The position numbers and the translations under genes were made by a program. A stretch of DNA of 64,000 nt from Tritrichomonas foetus (lineage: Eukaryota > Parabasalia > Tritrichomonadida > Tritrichomonadidae): contig MLAK01000611.1 in the NCBI GenBank assembly GCA_001839685.1, forward strand, positions 16,697 to 80,696, written 5' to 3'. A model generated the notes under the pieces. The model was given only the letters and a program-made list of their open reading frames with translations, was not told where the DNA came from and ran no database searches. Below, in pieces: positions 49,154 to 60,900 of the stretch. Each line of letters opens with the position of its first letter. The first letter of the stretch is position 1.

Positions 49154-50303
49154 GAAATGAAATATTACATTGAGTATTCACTTTTTCTATGTATCGTATG
49201 TTATCAAAATTCTCAAATTTTCTCTGTGGTATGGTAATTCAAAACTTTTTGTCAAGTTTAATTTTCACTTTTTGATAGTTCATTTTTTCCAATTGAAAGT
49301 CATAATTTTAATGCCTCTTCAATATTGTGTTAGAATCAATGATCTATCATTATTAGACATTATCTTGATGTAAAGAAAATTTACCAAAATGATTCGAGAA
49401 ATTCCTATGTCCAAGCACAATGACAAAAACAATAAAATATTGAATTATTTTCTATTCAATTTCGTCAAACATGACCATCACAATTCTCGGATATTGAAAT
49501 GCGGTCAAAAACAAAAAGTGAAATAATTCGATTAGAAGACGAAATCCCATAATATAATTAGAATCATTAGCAACATGAAAACGTAAGTGTTTTGCCATGA
49601 ATATCTAATGATATACAATATATTTCCCAATAATGTGACAATTTTTTCATCTCGACAGAAATACAAGAAAGGATGATTTTAGATCATAAAATAGCTTAGA
49701 AACCTTTAAGATAGAAAAATCTTCGATTTACCAATAAATTGCAAAAACTGATAAATTTTTTTTCTCAGACGAAAACTGGTAAAGACTAAAAACCTTAAAA
49801 AATTCGAATAATATATTGTAAGGAAGATTGAATGCCGATTTTTCTTCAGGTATGACAAGATTCTGGAACTTCCGACGACTTTTTATTTTTCACTGTTATT
49901 CAAAATCCCATAAATTGAAAAGACGATACCATTCATTTGCTATCAAATTTTCAGAAGCAATTTAAACTTTTTGATAAAATTGAATATTTATCAAATATTT
50001 TTTTTGAATATGATCAGACACATCACCTAATCACCCAATTTTCATCGAAATTATTATTCTAGTCATTCTAAAAAACTTTTTCATCAACTAATATTAATAG
50101 ATATATATAGTAACTAGATTTGAATAATTCAAAGTCTATTAAAAGATAGTTTATTGTAAAAATAACAAGATAATGGTACAATAATAATATCAGTTAATTG
50201 AATGTTATAAACCACATGGTCTCAAAATATTTGAATGAATCAACAACATTTTCAATTGCTATAAAGCCTCTTCATTCAATTTTCATTTAACCTCATTAAG
50301 AAA
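49154..50303. other. Divergent spacer between BEACH and Myb genes
   Basis: Contains promoters for both directions. On the BEACH side are ACTTTTTGTC (about 49245) and ACTTTTTGATA (about 49268). The Myb side has the initiator-like CTCATTAAG just before its ATG. No gene was found; a 67-codon frame at 49170-49373 is AT-rich and discounted. Confidence 0.5.
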
Positions 50304-51086
50304 ATGGAAATTCCTTCCATTTCATCTCCTGAAGAAGACAACAAAAAGTCTGTTCGGCAAATGTTTTCTCCAGAAGAAGACAAATTACTTTTGGCGCTTG
50401 TCAAAGAATACGGAGATAAAAATTGGAGGATGATTGCAAAAAAGATGGAAAATCGAACAACTAGGCAATGCCGTGAACGTTATCGAAACTATTTATCACC
50501 TAACCTCACAAATGGACCATGGACAGCTGAAGAAGATCTTTTATTGGAGCAAAAAAATTTTGAATTGGGACCCAAGTGGGCAACAATTGCACAATCGTTT
50601 AAAAATCGATCTGATGTCAACATTAAAAACAGATGGGCTTCAAACAGACACAAAGCGATTCGAATAGCTCCCAAAAACTTGATCGAAAATTTAATATTTC
50701 CAAAAAGACAACTTTTAGCAGCGCTTCAGGCAATTCTTCCAGTGAGGGGTCCAACATCTCAGCAAATCCAACAATTAGAATACCTGAAACAAATCAGACA
50801 ACTCCATGCAATGAATTCCCTTAAATGTCTAAACGCTAGTAATTTGTGCAGCAATATTAATATTGTAAATTCAGATTTAAATACTTTTGAGAGTGTCAAA
50901 AAGGATGAAAACAATGCGGCTATCGATGTGGCGAATTTGCCGAACAATGAAATACAAATAACTTTTGCCCCACAAAGTGAAATAGATATAAATATGGATA
51001 CAAATTGTTTTCCATGTATTGATGATTTTGAAATGCAAACATTATTTCCGAATTTTGAATCTTGTGGATCGGACTTGCGAATCTGA
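50304..51086 (+). CDS. R2R3 Myb-like DNA-binding protein
   Basis: The 260-residue protein begins at an ATG at 50304, nine bases after an initiator-like CTCATTA. Myb repeat 1 (about 20-66) reads FSPEEDKLLLALVKEYGDKN with WRMIAKKM and TTRQCRERYRNYLSP. Repeat 2 (about 71-116) reads GPWTAEEDLLLEQ, WATIAQSF and DVNIKNRWASNRHK. All expected tryptophans except one aromatic substitution (Tyr in CRERYRNY) are present. The rest is a Leu-rich and acidic tail that may activate transcription. It is paralogous in plan to the Myb at 39228-40133 but much diverged outside the repeats. Confidence 0.94.
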   Translation: MEIPSISSPEEDNKKSVRQMFSPEEDKLLLALVKEYGDKNWRMIAKKMENRTTRQCRERYRNYLSPNLTNGPWTAEEDLLLEQKNFELGPKWATIAQSFKNRSDVNIKNRWASNRHKAIRIAPKNLIENLIFPKRQLLAALQAILPVRGPTSQQIQQLEYLKQIRQLHAMNSLKCLNASNLCSNINIVNSDLNTFESVKKDENNAAIDVANLPNNEIQITFAPQSEIDINMDTNCFPCIDDFEMQTLFPNFESCGSDLRI

Positions 51087-51940
51087 TCTAAACTGTTTTT
51101 AATTATTTATAAAAACGTATCTACAAAAAGCTAGCTTTTAAAAACGCTTCTTTCTGTATTTTCTGGTTTGTCATTTTCATTCGAAGCATATGGAATCGCA
51201 GAATGAGGCTTTTAAGATAGTATCAAGTCAAAAAGAATCTTTTTCTGTCAGTTTTTTTGTTTCATGTCAGAAATAAAGGGAAGAAAATGCATATCATTGT
51301 TGGTCAGCATGATTGAGTTTACGACTAGGGGAAATTATGTGAAAGGTATTTGTTTGATAACCAATAAATATAAAAATATGAATCGGTTTTTGTTTGATGT
51401 TGCTGCGAATTTCGAAATTTTGCAATTGAATTCATGAAGTGAAAATTTGCTTATCTTTTCGGTCGATTTATGGTCATTGCATTTTGAAACATCAAAATAC
51501 TTTAGATTATTTCACCATTGATCTCGGTTGAAGAGAAACGTCATGATAATATTTAAATGATGTGATGTCAAATATATTGAAAGATGTTCTCAAAAAATTA
51601 AAGCAAATTCAAAGAAAAATTATCGGCGATAAACATTCAGCACTTTTCTGAATGAAATAAGTTTAATTTACTCACTTGCAGGGCATTTCTATAAATAATC
51701 CCATACAAAAGTGGAATATCATGCCGGTGAAATAAAAACTACATGATACACTGTGTATTGGGATCTTATCAATTATTGTGAATTAGTATTCAATTTTTAA
51801 GAATGGTTTTGACAAGCGCTTTATTGAACTATTTTCACTTTTTGATATGATGAATTCTGAAATTTTATTATCAAAAAGCTCGAGCTCATAAAACTGTTTT
51901 TTAGGATTCTAAATTGTAATAATATCTGTTCTGAAGATCC
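51087..51940. other. Spacer upstream of the dynein gene
   Basis: No ORF of interest. ACTTTTTGATATGATG lies at about 51837. The dynein promoter motif is annotated separately. Confidence 0.5.
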
Positions 51941-51951
51941 AGTTTTTGAAT
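51941..51951. promoter_or_regulatory. AGTTTTTGAAT motif upstream of the dynein gene
   Basis: One-base variant of ACTTTTTGAAT, 45 bases before the ATG at 51996. An initiator-like TCAATG overlaps that ATG. Role inferred. Confidence 0.35.
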
Positions 51952-51995
51952 AATTTGAATTATCAATAGAAATAATTGAATTCTTCGTGCCCTCA

Positions 51996-54900
51996 ATGTC
52001 GAATCCATGGATTCGGCGCAGAGGACACCGTGATATGCCAGTTCCTGCATCGAATCGCTCAGCTCAAGAAATGCGAATTCAGCGTCGAGACGACAACAAA
52101 GAGAACAAAGATAAAAAATCATTTACTGAAAGAAACGAAATGGACTTTTTCACTTCATTGTATAAAAATGAAAATGAAATTTTGAAAAGAGTTAGTAAAT
52201 TTGAAAGAAATCCAGCACCAATAAATACCTATGAAGTGAATTCTGATATTTATTCGACCTCCATAATATCACGTCAACCAATTGCTCAACTTTATTATGA
52301 TGAATATGTTTATCAATTAGATGTTAATAAAAAGAAACCAAAGGTTACAACTCAAACTTTAAAGAAAAAGAAAAAAAGAAAACACATTCTTGTGAATGAA
52401 CCAAACATTGGTCAAGAAATTGATGAAATGATGAATGAACCACGGCCAATGATTATTATTCCATCAACACCAAATATAGTTGAAAGGCAATCAATTAAGA
52501 CCACTGATCCGAATTTAAATGTGACAAGTACAAAAATTACTGAAAATCAGATTCGGAAAACATTAAAAATAAATCCAGCATCTAAAAGTGATTTATATGC
52601 AAAATCTTTCGTTCCTGATAACTATAGAGTTACTTTACCAAAACCTAATCCTCCTAAAATAGATCCTCAAGATATTACTGCTGCACCTAGATATAGAGTA
52701 ATTCATACTATTAATGAAATAAATGATCTAATTTATATTCCAGAAAATGCCATTCAAATGAGACAATCTTTATTACCACTTCATTATTTTGATGATGAAT
52801 CTTATGATTTTAATAAAAAATATGAATATTATATTCAAAATTTACCACAAAAGGCAGAATGCTTGTATTCTTATGATGGTGAAACTTTAAAATGGAGAAA
52901 TTGTGATGTTCTTGAATATAATCCTCCTTTCTTCAAAATTTTATGGGAAGGATCTTCACAAACTAAATATGTTTATCGAATTTCGTTAAGATTTCCATTT
53001 GAACTACCAGTTAGACATGAAGAAAGGAGACAGTTTGCTTTTGAATGGAGAGAAATAATTGAAAAAGAAATCAAATTATTTACTGAATTAAAAATGAAAA
53101 GCAATTTCTCGAAAAATGATGTTCCTCCACCATCATCAGAAATAATTCATGGAATTATAGAAAAAATTGAAAAAGAATATCACGTAATGCCAAAATTCCA
53201 AGAATTATTACAAGATATGATCGAATATTATTACTTTTCAGATGTTCTTTATCATTATGCAGAAGATTGCAAAGATCCACATAAGTTGAATTCATTTTTA
53301 AATAATGGCCTAGTTCCATTTAAATATTATGTTACTAATAATATTTATTTGAAAAAACTTCATTATCATCAAATTCATTGTTTAAATTTACCGAATTATA
53401 AAAATATGCAATTAATAAATGAAAAACTTATTAGAATTACAGAAATGAGACTGTTTGATATCAATTATCCAAATAAGACATTTAATGTTGTTAAATATTC
53501 AAATTTTTTTGACCAGCAAAATATGTTTTTAACCAAAAAGTATGAAGAAATCAATGATTTAATTTATAATTTTGTTTTGAACCAAGTCAAAGAATTAATA
53601 AAAGAATGTCCACCAGCTCTTTTTAATAATTTAATTAAAATGATCGATTTAAGAATCGCCTCTATTTTAGAAAGTATTGTGCAAAATTCATTAGATGAAT
53701 TTATGGACAAAATAAAAGAAAATCAAATTTTCTTTAAACTTTCGACGTCAGAACAACTGATTGTAGAAAATCCAACAGAAGAAACGTTAAATGAAAAAGG
53801 AATAAATTTTATAGAAAAAATATATCTATGTTTTTATAATTCTCTACCATCAATGAAATTGGTAATATTTCCATGCAAAATTTCACATATTGCAGTATCT
53901 CTTGATCGATTAAGAACATTTTATATTCAATGCAAAGACAAGTGGAGAAAACTATCTCAAGAGTCATACAATTTATGTAAATCAGAATTAAACTCATTGC
54001 GTAAATTGTTCAAAGATATTCCATTAAATCCAATAAAATCAATAAATGATATTATCGATATCAATTCCAATAATATGCTCGATATCAATCTGCTACACTC
54101 TTCTTTACAAAAAGCTTCTTCAAATTTACAAAATGTTTTCAATTTATATGACAGCATAATATTTGGCTTTATATACGTAGATTTTACAACAGTAAAAATT
54201 TTTATAAAAAATCATTGTACAAATCTTAAAGAAATAGCTTGCAAGTTTATATCTCAAAAGATTATTGAAATAACAGACTCAATCCAAAATCAAATACAAG
54301 ATTTGAAATTTCAAAGTCAAAGAATTCCAGAAACAATTGATGAATGGTTTACTCGACATAATCTCATTCTTGATCTCAAATCCAATTTTTATGAAATTGA
54401 TGAGAATTTATCATATGCGTATAGTTTATTTAATTTTTTAGATGATTTCTTTTATGATTCATATATTAGCATTTCATTTACATATCAATTAAAGCAAGAA
54501 TTATATGAAATGTGGAGTATGATGCCTAATTTATTAAAACAAGATGATGATCATAAAAATCGTTTAACAATACTTCTTCAACAATCTGAGAATGAACTGC
54601 AAGAAAAAATATATCTTCTTTACAAATCAGTTAGTGCCTATCATATCAAAAATGATCTCAATTGTATAAGTTTCTACCGTAAAGAATTGTCATCTTTGGA
54701 AAATAAATTTTTAGAGTTAAGTAAATGCATAGATATTTTACAGAATCATGATAAAATAGTTCAAATTCCTGTTAAAGAATATGATTTTATTTATGATGTG
54801 AAGAAGAATTTGAATATATTTATTCCTTTTTGGGATATTGTAGAAAATTTAGATATGAAAGTAGAGTTTTGGATGTCCAGACACTTTTTAGAATTGAATT

Positions 54901-57900
54901 CTGATGTAATTGTCGAAACTATAAAGAAATGGGGAAATTCTTTAAAAGAAGCCAAAGTTATATTCGAAAATATGGGAGATTTTGTGATCGATAACGTAGA
55001 AATTAAAAAGGGTCAGCATCCATTGATCAAAATATGGGAAACTTATCAAGAGAAAATGAGTATATTGATTGGACATGTTCCTATCATTCAACATCTATGT
55101 AATCCACATCTTAGAAATAGACATTGGCTCCTAATCTCCAAAATTTCTCAATTAGAAATAAACCCAAGTGCTGGACTCACTTGGCATTGGATAATTGAAA
55201 GCTCTCTCGAGGAACATATTCTTGAAATTACCAATATTTCAATTAGTGCAAATTATGAATTTAAGATTGAAAAAGCATTGAATGAAATGATCGAACAAAT
55301 TCGTATTTTATCACTCGATGTCACAAAAGAAAACAACCGATCACGCATTAATAACACGGCACCAATTTTGAGTATCCTTTCTGAACATCAAAAAAGAATA
55401 CAAGAATTGTTTATTCCTCCCTATATTAAACCATTTCTGATGAAAATTAAGGAGTATAATGAATTATCTGTTAATCTGAGACTAATAATAAAGATGACAC
55501 TTAATGCTCAATCACAAATTGATGATCTTGCTCCAACAATGGAAAGTCAAGATATTAGAACACAAAGTCGGCATTTAACTGCCAAATACGATGAAAACTT
55601 AAAAATGTTTAATCGATTTGTTGATAAATTTGGAAATCCATCACAGTTTCATGAGCTGATAACAAATCCAAAATTTATTAATACCATTGAAGATTTGCAT
55701 GGAAATCTTTCGACAGTGAAAAAAGGACTTAATGAAATTCTAAGAGAGAAAAGGAGACTTTTTCCTTATTTCCGATTATTATCAGATTCGCAATTAATTT
55801 ATTTGCTGTCGTATTCTCATGTTCCATCAAAAATCAAACATCTTTTTCACTATATTTATCCCAAAATAGCCGAAGCAACATTTGATAAAAATGAAAAACG
55901 ATGCATAGGATTTATTTCCACAGATAATGAGTTCCTAAAATTTAATTTTTCATTTGAAATAACACCAGAATCAATTGAAACTATTTTTGAGAATTTTGAT
56001 AATGCAATGATTTCGACAATGAAAGCTAAAATATTAAATATATCTAGGAAACAAATATTAAACATTTCTAAAGTAGTAAATAATAATCCATCTCAAATTG
56101 TAGTTGCTTCATATCAAGTAATTTTCAATCAAAAAATGATGAAAGTTTTTGAAAGTAAAGAAAAAATATTTTCTAGCAATAAGTCTTCTTTTCTTAATCA
56201 ACAGTTCAAAATAATCCAGGACAACATACAAACTGAAATTTATTATCTTGGCGATTTAGCTAAAAAAGGACCTGTATCCAATATTTTAAATCTCGTTACA
56301 ATATTGATAAAGCAAAGAGATATTGTCGAAACAGTAATTAAAAATAAAATCACAGAAAATGAATCTTATCAATGGAAAAGATACATTCGATATATTGGTG
56401 AGGGTGACAGGGAAGATAATTTCACTATTCAAGTATCATGTGGACCAAGTTCTTTTGACTATGGTTTTGTATATTTAGGAAGAGATCCAATTATGTATCC
56501 TATAAAAAGTATAGAAAATATGTATGCAGTCATGACATCAACTTTATCACAATGCTCCAATATTTTAGTTTATGGACACATTTCATCCTATAAAACTGCA
56601 ATCCTGAAAAGTTATGCCCAAGTTACTGGTAAAAATTATATCATTTATTCATGCTCAAGTACAAACACTGCTGAAACTCTCACAAATTTAGTTCACACTG
56701 CATCAATGACTGGAGCATTTTTAATTTTACGTGAAATAGGTCTCGTAAATAATTTAACTTTTTCTGATTTTGCACCTCTTATTAATCCATTTTTAAAAAA
56801 GAAAGATAGGAATTACGTGAACATATTGGCAACATTTTCATTGAAACAAAAATGTCAGTCATTACCGCCCCATCTCAAATTTTTCTTTAGACCTATAAAT
56901 TATTGTCATTTCGAAGATAAAGGAAGTCAAATACTGAAAACATTTATTTATGGAATTGGACTTAATACCAATCATGATTTATATCAGCAATTATCAATGG
57001 TTTTAAATTCATCTATTATTACAGAAAATCAATATTATGCATCAAAATTTAATATTCAAAACATTATGAGCTCCATTGTAAAGACTCCATTAGTTTCTAA
57101 GATATCATCCCAAGCTGTATATCAAATATTGTTATCACAAATTAACGATTCAAGCGATGATTGTAAAACTCTAAAGCAGGAAATAAATTGTATTTTCAAC
57201 GATGTCAAATCTGAATCCATCAAATATCTTCCAAAAACGTCAAATGATATTAATCACACATTGATAAAAGATTTTCTTAATATGCTCGAGTCTACAGATC
57301 ATATTATTGTAATTGGTGATGATGGTGTTGGCAAATCATCTTTGATTAAAGAATGTGCAAGAATAAAAGCTGTCAATATTTCATATATTAATCCTTATGC
57401 ACAACCATTATCTTATCTATCAGGTGGGAAATCAAATGGAGTTCTATATAATTATATTTCAAATCAATTAGATGAATATAATTGGATAGTTTTTGACTCA
57501 AAATGTTCTGATCACTGGTTGAATATTTTAGGTATTTCTATGTCAGATACAAGTTCAGTTTATTTCTCTGATGGAAGCAGCATAAAGCATGGCCAGAAAA
57601 TTAGGTTCATTTTTGAAACGGATTCTCTGGAAGAAACCACACCATCTTTATTGTCTTATTGTTCACGTTTATATATTCCAAATACTTCTTTTTCATATAC
57701 AATTCCAATGAATTCCTTTATTGATAAACTATTAAGTAATGATAGAATAATTGAACCTCTATCCGAAACAATAATAGGAACAAAAATATCAAAAGAATCA
57801 TTTCAACAAAAAATTGAAATTATTTTAAATGAGCTTATTCCAATGTCTATAAAATCCATTGAAATAGGGAATAGTTGTATTTTGACAATTCGGCATACTA

Positions 57901-60900
57901 TTTCAAATTTTTTTCGAATTTTAGAAGCATTTTTATCTGTACACTATTATAATGAAATGAATGTTTCTGGATATGCACAGCAGTCTCTTCCATGTATGAT
58001 TGATGATTTTCCTAATTATGCAATATTTGCTGCTATTTGGTCATTTGGATGCTCCGTACAATATCGCCAAAAGTTTGATAGTGAATTTAGAAAACTTATT
58101 TCTGAACTACCTTTCCATAGTCCTAACTCAATAAAATTTACAGGAAATGTTTTTGATGTGTATTTTGATGCTAAATCAAGAACATGGAAAACATGGGATT
58201 TTTTATCTCTTGAGCCCTTTTACAATAATCGCAATGAAATCACGGATGCTACAATTGAAAGCATTCTAATACCAAACAAAACTCTTTTACCCTCCTTATA
58301 TATATCAAATTGCATATTATCGCAATGTAGATCAATTTTAATCAATGGGAACAAAGACATTAATAAAATTTTAATGATACTTGGAATTAATACTTCTTAT
58401 ATAAGTTCACATTTCTCAGAGTTATGTTTTTTAACTCCTAAAGAGAAAAAGCAGAAAATATTAAGGAAAATGATTGAGCAGTGTATTAGTCCGATAAAAG
58501 ACTTAGAAAAGTCCACCATGCGAGTTCCTCTGCTTTCTTTTATTGATTTAGACATTACCTGGAATAAAATGACTGAGTTTTTGAGATATGTTACAGAACA
58601 TAAAAATCTAGTTAATTTGCATACATTCAGCAATGATCCAGTGATGGGTTTAACATTTATAGGAAATATCGATTTATCACAAACTTCTTTTGAAAAAGTA
58701 GACAAAAGATTGTTGGGACATTATGTCATTTTACAATTTCATGATAACGATGATTCACAAATCATGTTTCAGAGCATCTCAAATGCTATACAGACACTAT
58801 ATAGTGTTCAACACTCTGATTTGGTTTCCAAAATTTTACTGGCATTTATAAAAAATATGAATGGCTTTATTTCAACCGATCAAAAACACAATAAGTTTCA
58901 TTTTAATATGAAACATATTTTCAGTCTGATTCAACGCGTTGTAATGGACATGGAAGGTCAATCACTAGACTTTTTTCCAACTGCTTTAGGATATGAGTCA
59001 ATTATTTCGTTCTATGATTCAACAAGAAACGAGAATATTTTAACATCTTTAAATAAAATGATGACAGATATTGGAATTGGACTTCATCATCATTGTATTT
59101 CATTAGATGAAATTGTTGATAAATTTACTTTATCAAGTTTTGAACCGAACGTTTATAAATCTGTAATTTCTCTAAATCAGACCAACACAAACAGTTTTAA
59201 AATCTCCACACATATAAAATCATATAACCAATACTTCGACAATGCGAATTGTCGAAAAAATTATATCCATGATTTATCACATTTTTCAATCACTCATCAA
59301 CAGCATATACTACTCCAAATCATTCATCTTTTGATGATGGCAAACACTCATATTTTGCTTAATTGTGATTTTTCTTTTATTTCCGAAAAATTAATTATAG
59401 AATCATCCAAAATTTTATCACTGCCTTTCACAACTTTTGAGCCTGGTGATAATTTATTAAAAACTATTCATGACGTTTTTATTGCTGCTGGAAAAAATGA
59501 ATCGCATCAAGTGTTAATTATTGATGAAAATAAATTGTCACCAAAAAATACCAAAATTTTGAAATCCATAGTTAAATCAACAAACGTCTATGGACTTTTT
59601 GAAAAAAATGAAATATTAGACTTAATGTCTGAAATTCATTGCACAATGGCAAATGAAGATCCTTATCATGAGGAAACACTTGAGTCAAAACCTAATTACC
59701 ATCTTCTAGTCCGTGATTTCATGAGAAATTGTAATCATTATTTTCATTTGTGTATTTTATCTGATGGAAAATCTTCATCTTTTTATTACTATTCTAAGTA
59801 TATCGCGCCAATCAATATTGTATGGGACTCTAATATTATTTTGAATAATCTTATGATTAATGATATTATCAATATTCCTTTCTCGGATAAAACAAGAAAA
59901 TTGATAGATGTGATAATCCAGAAATTATATTACGTCCCATTCTATGAAAATAAATCACCATTTTTAATTTTATCTAATCTATCTTGTATTCATAAAATAT
60001 TCTCTTTGTTATTGGAGAAGAGTGTAAATAAATATGAAGAGCAGTATTCTATTCTTTCACATATATCCAATGTTGTAAAAATGACTGAAAAAGAATTAGA
60101 AAATACTTTGAAACATCAAGAAATTATGAAAAATGAAGCTCAAACAATTGGAAATGAAATTGAGAAATTGATGGAAGAAACTGAATCAGCCGCACAAAAA
60201 GCAAAGCTTCATAAAGAAATGCTTGAAAATGAAAAACAAGTTTTACATGCTCAACAACTTCAAGCAGAAAATTTACGTCAAGAAAGTGAGGATCAACTAG
60301 CGAAAACCAAACTAATTTTGCAAGCATCAACTTCAGAATTAAGAAATTTAAGTTCAGGAGATATTTCTGTTATTAAATCAATGAATCATCCACCAAAAGG
60401 TGTTTTCTTAGTTGTAAAATCTATTGTTGTCATTTTTGGACATAAAATCGAAGATAAAAATGATGAACCATCAGCATTACAACCATCTTGGATTCTTGGA
60501 AAGAAACTCCTGAGTGATCCTTCATTTTTATCTAATTTGATGAAACGATCACTCGATTCTGTAACCGAAAATATTGTGAACTCATTAACACCAATAATTG
60601 ATGATCCAAATTTCCAACCTTCTATTGTAGAGAATTCTTCAACTGCTGCCAAAAGCATCTGCAAGTTTATTAGAGCAATTATTCCCTATTATAATGCAAT
60701 GAAATTATTTGATATGAAACAGAATGAACTCAAATCATGTCAGGAAATTTTAATTAAATTACAAAAGCAATATGATGAAACTAATAACAAAGCAATTGAA
60801 GCCGATTTTAACATAAATGAATTAAAGCACAAAATGAATATTTTGCAACAGCAAAAGCAAGAAATTGAAACAAAAATTAATGAGCAACAATCAAATATTA

